A DNA stretch of 64,000 bases from Saccharopolyspora soli (GCF_022678645.1 NZ_JALBWV010000044.1:1-64000), one strand, 5' to 3'. Counted from the first letter of the stretch, positions 37,405 to 46,600 are shown. Made by a program: numbers and translations. Notes: generated by a model from the letters alone, not told the origin.

Positions 37405-38058
37405 TCAGCGAGTGAGGCCGGTGACGGTGGCCGTAAGCAGCCGCGCGAGGGTTTGCTCGAAGTCACCCGCGGCGAGGTAACTCAAACTGCGATCCGCGTT
37501 CAGTGCGGCCGCCAACGCAGCACCCGGATGGGTGGCCTGCCACAACGTCGCCGCCATGGCGTTGCTCGCCGTGATCACGTCAAGCGCGGCGGGCTCGTCC
37601 AGACCCGGAACTCCGGCCACAATCGCCTCCCGCATCCGGGCGATCGCGGCACGGCTGTATCGCTTGAACTCGACCACACGATCTACATCCACATCGTGCT
37701 CGAGGTGTAGCGGCACATTCGCCAACAGGTCACACAACAGCGGGTCGCTGGCGAGCGTTGCGGTCAGGATCCCGGCGAGCTCGGCGGGTGAGACCTGCCG
37801 ATCGCGAAGCTCGCCCACCACCGCGTCGGACCACCGGTTCCAGCCCTCCGCGGCCAGATGGAGAAGCACGTCGCGATGGGAATCAAAGTAGCGGCGAACC
37901 GCGGAATGGTGCACACCGGCGCGCTGCGCCACCGCGGTCAACGTCACCGACTTGACACCCTGCTGGAGCGCGAGTTCGCGCGCGGCATCGATCAGGTCCT
38001 GAGCACGCTGCTGCTTGTGCTCCGCCGACCGCGCGCGCTGAAACGCTGAGCCTCCCAC
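37405..38058 (-). CDS. TetR-family regulator (paralogue of the one at 1061)
   Basis: A 217-residue repressor from GTG 38058. The HTH is AARELALQQGVKSVTLTAVA and RAGVHHSAVRRYFDSHRDVL, very like the 1061-1717 protein (SVTLTAVxxRxGxHxSAxRRYF). It is divergent from the SDR at 38157 with two AACGCA-N7-type palindromes between. It likely represses itself and the SDR. Confidence 0.85.
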   Translation of the reverse strand: MGGSAFQRARSAEHKQQRAQDLIDAARELALQQGVKSVTLTAVAQRAGVHHSAVRRYFDSHRDVLLHLAAEGWNRWSDAVVGELRDRQVSPAELAGILTATLASDPLLCDLLANVPLHLEHDVDVDRVVEFKRYSRAAIARMREAIVAGVPGLDEPAALDVITASNAMAATLWQATHPGAALAAALNADRSLSYLAAGDFEQTLARLLTATVTGLTR

Positions 38059-38069
38059 CCCTTCACTAT

Positions 38070-38138
38070 AACGCACACCATGTGCGTTGACAGGTTTCCC
38101 GGGTGCGCCTACAGTCAATAACGCACATGTTGTGCGCT
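38070..38138. promoter_or_regulatory. Two TetR operators
   Basis: AACGCACA-CCA-TGTGCGTT (38070-38088) is a perfect 8-bp inverted repeat. AACGCACA-TGT-TGTGCGCT (38120-38138) matches at 7 of 8. Centres are 50 bp apart. The core AACGCA-N7-TGCGTT equals the site at 1776-1794. Confidence 0.8.
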
Positions 38139-38156
38139 AAATGAGAGGGTTTCACC

Positions 38157-39020
38157 GTGAGCCACAAGGACAAGAAGGTGCTGATCGTGACGGGCACCAC
38201 ATCCGGTATGGGGCGCGTCATCGCCCTCGATGCCGCGGCCGCCGGGTACGCCGTCGTCGCAACGGGCCGTGACCCGGAGCGGATGGCCCAGTTGAGGAAG
38301 GACGCCGCCGATCACGGCGTCGAACTCGACGTGCGGTTCCTGGAGATCACCGACCACCCGGCCGTCTACACACTGGTCGCCGATGTGGCCAAGACCTACG
38401 GACACATCGACGCGGTCGTCTCCCAGGCCGGCGGAATCTACGCACTCGGCACCGCCGAACAGATCACCATGGACGGCTACCGGTACGTCATGGAGCGCAA
38501 CTTCTTCGGCAACCTGGCCGTCATCAAGGCCGTGCTGCCGCACCTTCGAGCCAGCAAGGGCAGGCTGATCGTGACCACCAGCGCGAATGGTCTGGTCGGC
38601 GCCCCGTACAACGACGCCTACGCCTCCTCGAAGTTCGCGCTCGAAGGCGCCGTGGAGTCCCTTGCCGCCGCGGTCGCCCGCTACGGCGTGAAGACCACGA
38701 TCATCGAGCCCGGCCCCGTCGCCACCGATGTGATGGCACCGCGGCGGTTCGAGCGGCTCCTACCCAACGAACACATCGAGAACAGCCCCTACCCCGAACC
38801 CTGGGACCTGCTCTCACGGATCATCGCCAATACCGGCGCGGTGCAGCCCTCTGAAGAGGTCGGTCAGCAAGTCCTTCACTTGCTGACCCAGGACAACCCG
38901 CCCCTTCGATTCCAGACCGCACCGTGGGCCTCCGACTTCGTCGCCCCAAAGATGTCCGCCGACCTCGACGGACGAAAAGTCCTCGCCGCCAACGAGGCCT
39001 ACATCGCCCTCGGCGACTAA
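38157..39020 (+). CDS. SDR-family oxidoreductase with atypical SQAG motif
   Basis: A 287-residue SDR from GTG 38157 (GAGAGG 8 bases upstream). It has TGTTSGMG (12-19) and the catalytic Tyr/Lys in YASSKFALEGA, followed by EPGPVATDVM. The usual structural NNAG motif is replaced by SQAG in VVSQAGGIYAL, which may alter stability or activity. It is divergent from the TetR at 37405, paralleling the TetR-SDR pair at 1061-2702. It is followed by a hairpin (39032-39040 with 39062-39070) and a broken DUF2255 gene. Confidence 0.85.
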   Translation: MSHKDKKVLIVTGTTSGMGRVIALDAAAAGYAVVATGRDPERMAQLRKDAADHGVELDVRFLEITDHPAVYTLVADVAKTYGHIDAVVSQAGGIYALGTAEQITMDGYRYVMERNFFGNLAVIKAVLPHLRASKGRLIVTTSANGLVGAPYNDAYASSKFALEGAVESLAAAVARYGVKTTIIEPGPVATDVMAPRRFERLLPNEHIENSPYPEPWDLLSRIIANTGAVQPSEEVGQQVLHLLTQDNPPLRFQTAPWASDFVAPKMSADLDGRKVLAANEAYIALGD

Positions 39021-39104
39021 CCTCACCGACCCCGTGCGGCTGCCATCAACCCTTTCCGGCGGCCGCACGGCCCGTCGGCAGTTCGGACCGGAAGGAGCAT
39101 CAGA

Positions 39105-39460
39105 ATGACCGGCCAGGATTACTTCGCCCGCACACAGACAATCAATCACAATCGTCACCACAACCAACGACGGCCGTGAGATCACCAGGCCCATCTGGGG
39201 CGTTCTCATCGACGGCGTCCCCACATCCGTAACGGCTACGGCGAGAACTCAGCCTGGTACCGCCGCATCCGCCGCACGGGAACCGCCACATTCCTCGACC
39301 ACAGCGCCCGCTACCAGGCCCGCATCGAACCGGTCATCGACGAGCCGACCAAGAAGCGCGTCGACGACGCTTACAAGACGAAACACCGATCGCCCTGCGC
39401 CAGGCGGTGTCCCAGCGGGTCCGCGACTACACCTTGCGGGTGGTCCTGGACAATGACTAA
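39105..39460 (+). pseudogene. DUF2255-family protein, several frameshifts
   Basis: ATG 39105 follows GAAGGAG. Fragments in successive frames give MTGQDYFARTQTI, TNDGREITRPIWGVLIDGVP, IRNGYGENSAWYRRIRRTGT, VIDEPTKKRVDDAYKTKHR and ALRQAVSQRVRDYTLRVVLD, ending at TAA 39458-39460. The order and content fit the DUF2255/nitroreductase-like split-barrel family (RxxGxxxRxP..VxxxRGxxSxWYR..VDxAYRxKYxR). Three indels are required, so it is a pseudogene or poorly sequenced. Confidence 0.55.
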
Positions 39461-39967
39461 AGGCAGTCCCGTAGTCACGGGTCTGGGCGGTAGTGGATCA
39501 TGTACGGGTGCAGGTGATCGGGGTTGACCTTTAGTGCCCGCGTCCCGACGAGGGGTGGGACACCTACCAGCGCCTCGTCCCAAGCCGAGGCGCAAGGGCC
39601 GATTTCGCAGTTCACATAGCAAATCCGCATGTCCCACCGAGGTGTCCCGGACGAGACCTCAGCGGGACAGCAAAAAGCCTTCGACCTCACCCGACGTCGG
39701 GAACCAGAAGCCGTGTGGTTAGCGAGCAACTCCCTCCTCGGACACAGGCGTTTCCCCAGGTCAAGGGGTTTGACCTGGGGTTTCTTCATTCCTGCGCGGA
39801 TGATTGCTTACACTTCAGCCTTCCGACCTGCATCTTTTCCGGTGGGGGTGCAAATCCCATCCGGATACGCGCCTACCACCGGTCCAAGTCTCTTCCGCCA
39901 TCGCTTGAGCTGCGGCGATGCTGGTAATTGGACGTGTGGGTTGGCAGGGCAAGCATGGTCTGTTTGA
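39461..39967. other. Gene-free stretch with terminator
   Basis: About 500 bp without a recognisable gene on either strand. It contains the hairpin at 39754-39786 and otherwise nothing I can name. Confidence 0.4.
39754..39786 (+). terminator. Rho-independent-type hairpin
   Basis: CCCCAGGTCAA (39754-39764) pairs perfectly with TTGACCTGGGG (39770-39780), followed by TTTCTT. It has an 11-bp stem and short loop, one of the few T-tailed terminators in the window. The gene it served is not evident. Confidence 0.75.
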
Positions 39968-40423
39968 TCACGAGCGTGCCGCATGGGCGTGAGTCCGCAC
40001 GCGCGGGCTCTCCGGCGCTACTCGCCCGCGGTAGCGCTCGCGCCACTCGTCGTGAAGGTCGCTCAAGTTCCGCAGGGCTCGGCAGTACAACTTCGCAACC
40101 TCCCAGAAGTCCGGAACCTGGCGACCGCGGGCGTCCCGGTCGGCGTCGGGATGACCGAGTGCGAGGGCCAGGCTCTCCAGGGACTGGTGCGGCCAGGTGT
40201 GCAGCTCGGCGCCCCTTTCCGCCTGGGGCGGGATCGGCGGCCGGGTCACGGGCACCCACACGCCGGTCGATGTCTTGATAACGCGTCGGGCCTCGGGATC
40301 GCGGGGCTCGTCAGCCGGGTGCACACGCACGGTACCGACCCGGTCATCGTCCGGGTCGCCTTGCGACGGCCACCCAGCCACGTCTCGGTTGCCAGCTCGC
40401 CCGTCACCATCCGCGCCGCTCAT
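39968..40423 (-). CDS. Hypothetical protein
   Basis: A 151-residue frame from ATG 40423 with GGAGGGG upstream. It is hydrophilic, with DPDDDRVGTVRVHPADEP, KTSTGVWVPVTRPPIPP and a helical DFWEVAKLYCRALRNLSDLH segment. I recognise no domain. It lies beside a serine-recombinase remnant, so it may have come with an integrated element. Confidence 0.45.
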   Translation of the reverse strand: MSGADGDGRAGNRDVAGWPSQGDPDDDRVGTVRVHPADEPRDPEARRVIKTSTGVWVPVTRPPIPPQAERGAELHTWPHQSLESLALALGHPDADRDARGRQVPDFWEVAKLYCRALRNLSDLHDEWRERYRGRVAPESPRVRTHAHAARS

Positions 40424-40589
40424 CCCCGGCCCCTCCCCGCACCGCATGGGCGTGCACCACCACACCAAGGACCAGGATGATCGTTTACGGCCACCGGCTG
40501 AACCGCTGATCGCGTGGCATGGCCGGAAACAGGCGCCGCAGATCACCGGTGCGGCCTGCCCCCTAACACGCCTCAAACCTGTTCAGAGC

Positions 40590-40835
40590 TCATCCGACGT
40601 CACCCAACGGATCGATCATGGCGTAGATCTCAGCGTCGGTCGGCGCGTTGGGTGCCGGTCCGTTGGCGAGCCCGGCTTGAGCCTCCTGGCGCCCGGCTTG
40701 AGCGTCGTTGATGGATGCGACCAACGCAGCCGGGTCCCCCGGGCCTTGATCGCATCCTGGAAGTGCCGCAACCGACGCTCCGCCTCGGCGAGGCGCGGCG
40801 TTCGACGTTCTCTCGTTCGGTCGACGACGAGCCTC
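40590..40835 (-). pseudogene. Large serine recombinase, C-terminal remnant
   Basis: The minus strand gives LAEAERRLRHFQDAIKA, then after one frameshift GDPAALVASINDAQAGRQEA and PTDAEIYAMIDPLGDVG with a stop at 40592-40590. This matches the coiled-coil end of large serine integrases (LxxAExxLxxxxxAIxAGxDPAxxxxxIxxAQ...YxMIDxLGDV). The catalytic domain is absent. Confidence 0.55.
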
Positions 40836-40949
40836 TCCGCTGGGATTAACAGCGCGGAGATGGAGAGCAGGCCTTGACTGTCGGTGACGTTGGCGTAGTA
40901 AGACTGTTGGCGGATCGACAAAGCCAAGAAATGTAGGAGCATCGGCTCC

Positions 40950-41939
40950 GTGACCAGAAAAACGATCTTATGGGTAGCGGCGGCGTTAGCTAGCACGGGC
41001 TTGACCGCCCTCGTTGTCAACGGGCTGACGATTGTTCCTCAATCACTCTACCCATCATTGTCCGAAATGGACATACAACGAATCAACGATCCGAGTACCC
41101 GCATCCAACTACAACAGTCGCAGGCGCAGTTGCAGAACAATTTCCGCTCTGTCGTGCTGCAAGCAGTAGGCGGCATGCTCGTCATCATCGGTGCTGCAGC
41201 GACCTGGCGACAGGTTCACGTCAGCCGTGAAGGGCAAATCACAGAGCGGTTCACTCGGGCTGTCGACCAAATCGGTAGCGAAAACGTCAACATTCGTATC
41301 GGTGGTATCTTCGCGCTTGAACGTATTGCGCGCGACTCCTCCGCAGACCGCAGTACCATTCAGTTCGTTCTCGCCGCGTTCATCCGCAACCACGCTCCCT
41401 GGCACGCCGGGATGTCCGATGGTCCGCACCATCCATCCTCAACAGTGGAGGAGCGCCCGTGGCTACAGATCCGTGCACCAGACGTCCAGGCCGCAATGAT
41501 CACCTTGGGTAAGCGGCACACCCTCAGGACCGCCGAACAGCTCTACTTGTCACGTGCGGACCTTCGCGGTCTCCAGCTCTCCGACGGACGATTGACCAAC
41601 ACCCAGCTTCGATACTCCAACCTTGCCCGTTCCTGGTTGCCAGGAACGCGCTTCGACGGAAGCGACATGAAGTCGGCCGATCTCCGACGGTCGTACCTCA
41701 AGAACGCAAGTTTCATGAACGTCAACCTCACAAACGCGCATCTGACCGGAGCAGACTTACGAGGAGCAAATCTCACGGGAGCCAAGCTGCACGGAGCGCA
41801 TTTGCACGATGCCATCCTCGACAGCGCAATACTCGCTGGTGCGCAATGCGATGCCACAACAGTCTGGCCGAAGTGCTTCGATACCGACCGACTCCGCCAC
41901 CGCAGAGTAAGCATCCAAGACGACCACTACTCAGAATGA
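40950..41939 (+). CDS. Membrane-anchored pentapeptide-repeat protein
   Basis: A 329-residue protein from GTG 40950. One hydrophobic segment is near residues 6-27 (ILWVAAALASTGLTALVV) and a second near 70-86 (LQAVGGMLVIIGAAATW). An RFTRAVDQIGSENVNIRIGG/ALERIARDS block follows, typical of actinobacterial pentapeptide proteins. A right-handed beta-helix of A(D/N)Lxx repeats covers about residues 200-290 (LTGADLRGANLTGAKLHGAH). Its role is unknown; neighbours include a NACHT-like fragment, and such proteins often occur in accessory islands. Confidence 0.75.
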   Translation: MTRKTILWVAAALASTGLTALVVNGLTIVPQSLYPSLSEMDIQRINDPSTRIQLQQSQAQLQNNFRSVVLQAVGGMLVIIGAAATWRQVHVSREGQITERFTRAVDQIGSENVNIRIGGIFALERIARDSSADRSTIQFVLAAFIRNHAPWHAGMSDGPHHPSSTVEERPWLQIRAPDVQAAMITLGKRHTLRTAEQLYLSRADLRGLQLSDGRLTNTQLRYSNLARSWLPGTRFDGSDMKSADLRRSYLKNASFMNVNLTNAHLTGADLRGANLTGAKLHGAHLHDAILDSAILAGAQCDATTVWPKCFDTDRLRHRRVSIQDDHYSE

Positions 41940-42060
41940 CGCCTACCCCCAATGTTGACCAGAATGTTGACCAGCAGACACATTTCCTCATGCAATTACT
42001 AACTCCGAGCCGCCTACCACTGTCCTCCTGCCCCGCCCTCAGCAGCAAAAGTCGAATATG

Positions 42061-42190
42061 AGCGTTGAGCACTCCCTGGCGCACATGAAGTCCTGGAACA
42101 TCCTGCGCAACTCCCCGACGCAAACGCGACGGTATCTGGCACGCCGCCAGGGGCGTGGCCCTCATGCGCAACCTCACCATGACCCGCTGA
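42061..42190 (+). pseudogene. IS5-family transposase C-terminal remnant
   Basis: SVEHSLAHMKSWNILRN, then in another frame RRKRDGIWHAARGVALMRNL and TMTR, stop at 42188-42190. This is the conserved VEHxIxxxKxWxILRxxR...ALxNL end of IS5/IS1647-type transposases, with one indel. No upstream part survives. Confidence 0.6.
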
Positions 42191-42265
42191 ACACCCGCCG
42201 CCACGCCGCAAGCCACGCTTTCCCATGCACGCCACCAATATTCGATCAATACGGGACAGGCTTTA

Positions 42266-42727
42266 GTGGCCGCGCTGGGGTCCTCATTCACTGTCGGGTT
42301 CGGGCAGCCGAACGTCGGCAATACCAGCTCAACCGATCCCTACGAAACCTGGCGGCAGGACGCGACCGTCGGACTTGTATTCGGGCTAACTCTCGGCCTC
42401 GTGACTGGGCTCTTGTCCGGGCTGATGATCTCGATGACAGACCCCTTCATCGAGCGGTCGTTCGAGACTGGGCTCACGTCCGGCCTCGTGTTCGGCTTCA
42501 TTTGTGTCTTCGCGATCTCACCAGCATCACACACGCTCGCATCTGCGGCCTTCCTGAGCATGCGGCAGCACACACCATGGCGGCTGATGCGGTTCCTCGA
42601 GGACGCAAGATCACGACACGTCCTACGCGCCGTTGGACCGGTCTACCAATTCCGACACGCCAAACTCCAAGACCGCCTCACCCGCCACGACCGCAGCCAA
42701 CGCCCCAGCGAACACGCCATCCGATAG
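42266..42727 (+). pseudogene. C-terminal fragment of a membrane NACHT-like NTPase
   Basis: About 150 residues with two hydrophobic stretches (VGLVFGLTLGLVTGLLSGL and GLVFGFICVFAISPA). The ending TPWRLMRFLEDARSRHVLRA and VGPVYQFRHAKLQDRLTRHD is characteristic of the C-terminus of large Streptomyces-type NACHT membrane proteins (LRHRxPWRLMxFLxDAxxRGVLRQVGxxYQFRHxxLQ). The NTPase and Walker motifs are missing, and IS5 debris lies directly upstream. It is probably the tail of a broken STAND-type, possibly defence-related, gene. Confidence 0.6.
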
Positions 42728-43002
42728 GAACGCGGGAAGGATCACGGCACGGCTCCGGCAAAGTCGCGGATGAGGTGCGCACCTGCGGTGACGGTCGCAC
42801 CACACCGGGAAAATTCAACCTACAGCCACGAGAATCGGCCGCTCATCGATCCCGCGGTACGACAACGACTGCTCGGCAGCCGTCGAGCGTGACCGGGAAT
42901 TGCGGACGTCGAATAGTGAAGGTCACAGCCCATGCGGATCGCCGGCCGTGACGTCGAAAACCGTGCGACGCGTGCAGAAGCCGCTCGGTACCTTGTGTAG
43001 CC

Positions 43003-44727
43003 ATGGCCAGTGTGGAAGCAGTATTGAACCAACGCCTTGCAGCGGCGTTCACGACGATGGCTGGTGAACAGTTGGATCCTGCCGTGCGCCGATCGCAGCA
43101 TGCTGACTTCCAGGCCGACGCTGCGCTGGCCCTCGCCCGCAAGTTGGGCCGCAACCCCCGAGAGATCGCTGGCCAGGTTGTCGAGCGAGCCATGCTCGAT
43201 GATGTGTGTTCGGCGACGGAGATCGCTGGACCGGGCTTCATCAATCTGACCGTTCGCAACGAGGTCCTCGCCGACCTGGTCACACAGACCGCGGCAGATG
43301 AACGGCTTGGTGTTCTGCCAGCCGAGAACCCAGACACCGTGTTGATCGACTATTCAGCGCCTAATGCCTCCAAGGAAGCGCATGTCGGTCATCTGCGGTC
43401 GACGATCATCGGTGATGCGACGGTGCGGCTGCTCGAGTGGCTTGGTCACACCGTGATCCGGCAGAACCACATCGGTGAGTGGGGCACGCCCTTCGGGATG
43501 CTCATCGAGCACCTGCTGGACATCGGCGAGGCCGAGGCCGCGCACGAGCTGTCTGTTGGGGAGCTCGGTAGCTTCTACGAGGCGGCACGCAAGAAGTTCG
43601 ACAGCGACGAGACGTTCAAGGACAGGTCCCGGCGCAGGCTGGTGTTGCTGCAGGGCGGGGACGAGCTGTCGTTGCGGTTGTGGAAAGTCTTGGTCGACGA
43701 GTCCAAAGAGTACTTCCTGGCGGTCTATGACCTCCTGGACGTCCGCCTGACCCGCGATGACTTCGTCGGCGAGAGCTTCTACAACGACCAGCTCGCGTCG
43801 GTGGTCGAGGAACTGGACGCATTGGGTTTGCTTCAGTCCAGCGAGGGTACGCGGTGCGTGTTCCCCGCTGGGTTCACGAACCGTGATGGCGAGCCGCTGC
43901 CCCTGATCGTCATGAAAACCGACGGTGGCTACGGATACGACGTCACCGACTTGGCCGCCATCCGATACCGGACAAGGGAGCTCAACGGCACCCGGTTGCT
44001 CTATGTGGTGGGTCTGCCCCAGAAAACCCACTTCCAGATGGTGTTCCAGGCAGCCCGTGACGCGGGTTGGGTGACCCCGCCTATGGAGGTCGAGCACGTC
44101 GGACACGGCTCGATCCTCGCTGCGGACGGCAAGATCCTGCGTAGCCGGGCGGGCGAGTCGGTGAAACTGATCGACCTGTTGAAGGAAGCAGTCACACGCG
44201 CCGAAGAACAGGTGAAGATCAAGAACCCTGAGTTGGACGAGGACACCGCTGCCGCGGTCGCCCAAGCTGTGGGTATCGGGGCGGTCAAGTACGCCGACCT
44301 GTCGACCGACAGGACCAGGGACTACGTGTTCGACTACGACCGCATGCTGTCGTTCGACGGGAACACAGCCCCGTACCTGCAATACGCGCACGCCCGTATC
44401 CAGTCGATCTTCAGCCGGGCCGAGTCCTCACCGGAGGACGCGGTAGGCCCGATTGCCGTGAACGAACCAGCCGAGCGTGAACTCGTGATCACGTTGCTGG
44501 GATTCGAGGATCTCGTACACGAACTCAGCGACTCCCTGGAATTCCACCGCTTGTGCGCCTACCTGTATGGGCTTGCGACCGCGTTCATGACCTTCTACGA
44601 GCGCTGCCCCGTGCTCCGCGCAGAGAATGAGTTCCGCGCGAGCCGTCTCGCACTGTGCGCTGCGACCGCGCGAGTGCTCGCCGTAGGACTGGGCTTCCTC
44701 GGTATCAGCACACCCAACCAGATGTAG
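43003..44727 (+). CDS. argS: Arginyl-tRNA synthetase
   Basis: A complete 574-residue class I synthetase charging tRNA-Arg. It has an N-terminal Add-1 domain (about 1-105) and SAPNASKEAHVGHLRSTI containing the HIGH box (HVGH, 127-130). VRLLEWLGHTVIRQNHIGEWGT follows in two parts. LRSRAGESVKLIDLLKEA replaces a canonical KMSKS as is usual in ArgRS, and a C-terminal DALR anticodon domain ends at LGFLGISTPNQM. There are no frameshifts. It stands alone between mobile DNA and an MDMPI-like gene, not in the hom/thrC context common in actinobacteria, so it may be a second copy. A weak TACCTT -10 lies 8 bp before the ATG. Confidence 0.95.
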   Translation: MASVEAVLNQRLAAAFTTMAGEQLDPAVRRSQHADFQADAALALARKLGRNPREIAGQVVERAMLDDVCSATEIAGPGFINLTVRNEVLADLVTQTAADERLGVLPAENPDTVLIDYSAPNASKEAHVGHLRSTIIGDATVRLLEWLGHTVIRQNHIGEWGTPFGMLIEHLLDIGEAEAAHELSVGELGSFYEAARKKFDSDETFKDRSRRRLVLLQGGDELSLRLWKVLVDESKEYFLAVYDLLDVRLTRDDFVGESFYNDQLASVVEELDALGLLQSSEGTRCVFPAGFTNRDGEPLPLIVMKTDGGYGYDVTDLAAIRYRTRELNGTRLLYVVGLPQKTHFQMVFQAARDAGWVTPPMEVEHVGHGSILAADGKILRSRAGESVKLIDLLKEAVTRAEEQVKIKNPELDEDTAAAVAQAVGIGAVKYADLSTDRTRDYVFDYDRMLSFDGNTAPYLQYAHARIQSIFSRAESSPEDAVGPIAVNEPAERELVITLLGFEDLVHELSDSLEFHRLCAYLYGLATAFMTFYERCPVLRAENEFRASRLALCAATARVLAVGLGFLGISTPNQM

Positions 44728-44967
44728 CTGATTGTCGCTGGCCTGTCGCAGGTGATGTTCCGATCACGACGATGGTCGCCAGAAGATGAGGTCCTCGGTG
44801 TTACTCCTGCGGCCCAGCGGCGGAATTCCTCGTTGCCCATGACGTGGCCATCCTGGACCGGCACGAGGCCCAGCCCGACGTGGGCATGGCCATGACGCGG
44901 CCGCAAGGATGCGAGCCCGAGCATCGTCCTCTCCCCGCTGGGTGCCCCGCCGGGTAGAGTCAGCGGA

Positions 44968-45642
44968 GTGGGTCTTGATCATCTGGCGCTTCTGCGTCGC
45001 GAGCTCGCCACGTTCGAAGACTGCCTGAGCGGGGATCTGTCCGCGCGGGTCGAGCACTGCGGCGACTGGACACTGCGAGATCTCGCCGAACACCTCGGCC
45101 AGGAAAACCTGTGGGCAGCCACCGCGGTCACCGAGCGCCACGGCGACCACCAGCGATCGCCGGCGCCCGCCGACATCGTTGCCTGGTTCGCGGACACCGC
45201 CCGTATCCTGACCGACGCGCTTGCCGCCGATCCCGCTACCGAGGCCTGGACCTTCTTCCCGCCACACACGGTTGGGTTCTGGCGTCGGCGCCGCTGCCTG
45301 GAGACATTGGTGCACCGCTGGGACGCCGAACACGCACTCGGCCTGCCCAGCCAGCTTGACCCGTTGCTGTGCGGCGACGGGATCGCGGAGGTCATCGAGG
45401 TGCTCGCGCCTCGCCAGGTGCAGCGCGGCCGGGCCATCCGGCCTTCGGTGGCGGTCCGCCTCACTGCCACCGACCTCAACAGTTCCTGGCTATTTGGGCC
45501 TGGGGAAGCGGTCGCCACGCTGAGCGGTACCGCTGCCGAGTTGCTGCTGGCGCTGTGGGGCCGCGTCCCCTTGCCGTGGAACGAGGTGACCGGCGACCAC
45601 TTGGCCGCCCGCCGGGTGCTGCGCGGCCCGCTTGTGCCTTGA
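44968..45642 (+). CDS. Maleylpyruvate isomerase-family (mycothiol-type DinB-fold) protein
   Basis: A 224-residue protein from GTG 44968. The N-terminal DinB-like helical bundle has WTLRDLAEHLGQENLWAATA and CLETLVHRWDAEHALG, the conserved His/Asp metal region of the MDMPI family. A C-terminal SCP2-like part includes LSGTAAELLLALWGRVPL. Family members use mycothiol or bind metal for isomerisation or conjugation; the exact reaction is not readable here. It lies 11 bp upstream of the frameshifted LLM gene, so the two were likely co-transcribed. Confidence 0.8.
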   Translation: MGLDHLALLRRELATFEDCLSGDLSARVEHCGDWTLRDLAEHLGQENLWAATAVTERHGDHQRSPAPADIVAWFADTARILTDALAADPATEAWTFFPPHTVGFWRRRRCLETLVHRWDAEHALGLPSQLDPLLCGDGIAEVIEVLAPRQVQRGRAIRPSVAVRLTATDLNSSWLFGPGEAVATLSGTAAELLLALWGRVPLPWNEVTGDHLAARRVLRGPLVP

Positions 45643-45653
45643 TTGGACTGCCG

Positions 45654-46512
45654 ATGAAATTCGCCATCAGCTACGCCCCGCCGTACCACGGGGTCGACCC
45701 AGACATCATCGCGGCGTACGCCCAGCACGCTGAGGCTTGTGGGTTCGAAGGGTTCTACCTGCCCGAACACATCGTGCTGTACCCCGGCGCGGCGGTCGGC
45801 GGACTCGAGCTACCCGCCATCACTGTCCTATCTGGACCCGCTCGACTGCTTGAGCTTCGTCGCCGCGGCGACTGAGCGGATCCTGCTCGGCACCGGGGTG
45901 CTCCTTCTGCCGTATCACCACCCGGTCACCCTCGCTAAGCGTCTGGCCACCGTCGACGTGCTGTCCAAAGGGCGGATGCGGCTGCTGGCCATCGGAGTCG
46001 GCGCCCTACCAGGCGAGGCCAGCGCGGTGGGCGTCGACTTCGACAGCCGCGGCCGCCGCGCCGACGAGGCCATCGACGTCATGCGCCTGCTCTGGGGCGG
46101 CGACGAAGAAGGCGTCAGCTTCCAGGGCGAGTTCTTCACTTCGACAAGCTGAGCAGCTTCCCCAAGCCATACCGGACCACGCACCTGCCCATCCACGTCG
46201 GCGGGTCCAGCCGAGCGGCCCGCCCGCCGCGCCGGACGCCGCGGCGACGGGTACTTCCCCGGCGGCATCGTCCACCCCGACGAGCGCGCCATCCAACTGC
46301 GGCTGGCCCAGCAGGCCGCCACCGACGCGGGCCGCGACCCGCACGCGCTGGACTACACCCGGATGGGCTCCATCGAGCTGACCACCGAGCGAGCCGAGCA
46401 ACTAGCCGAGGAAGGCGTGACCCGCATCGTCGTCAGCAGCACGGCCACCGACCCGACCGAACAGCGCGACGAGATGTCCGAATTCGCGGAACGATTCAAC
46501 CTCCGCGGCTAG
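45654..46512 (+). pseudogene. LLM-class F420-dependent oxidoreductase, several frameshifts
   Basis: It starts MKFAISYAPPYHGVDPDIIA and GFEGFYLPEHIVLYPGA. After shifts near 45825, 46138 and 46205 it continues as YLDPLDCLSFVAAATERILL, LSKGRMRLLAIGVGALPGEA, FPKPYRTTHLPIHVGGSSRA and GGIVHPDERAIQLRLAQQAA, ending EFAERFNLRG at TAG 46510-46512. All blocks of an F420-type LLM enzyme are present in order, so few indels separate it from function. Confidence 0.7.
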
Positions 46513-46600
46513 CGCCAAATCGCACAACCTACCTACTACACGAGGTTGATCATCAGGGTTATGGAACGCGGCGCCTGATGCCCTCTACTGACCGTGCCCT

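Noticed and set aside
39835-39875. GGGTGCAAATCCC resembling a tRNA T-arm
   Set aside because: The loop lacks the TTC start, and no acceptor, D or anticodon stems could be built around it.
42728-43002. Possible T-box or other riboswitch before argS
   Set aside because: No T-box consensus, specifier loop or terminator/antiterminator pair was visible by eye.
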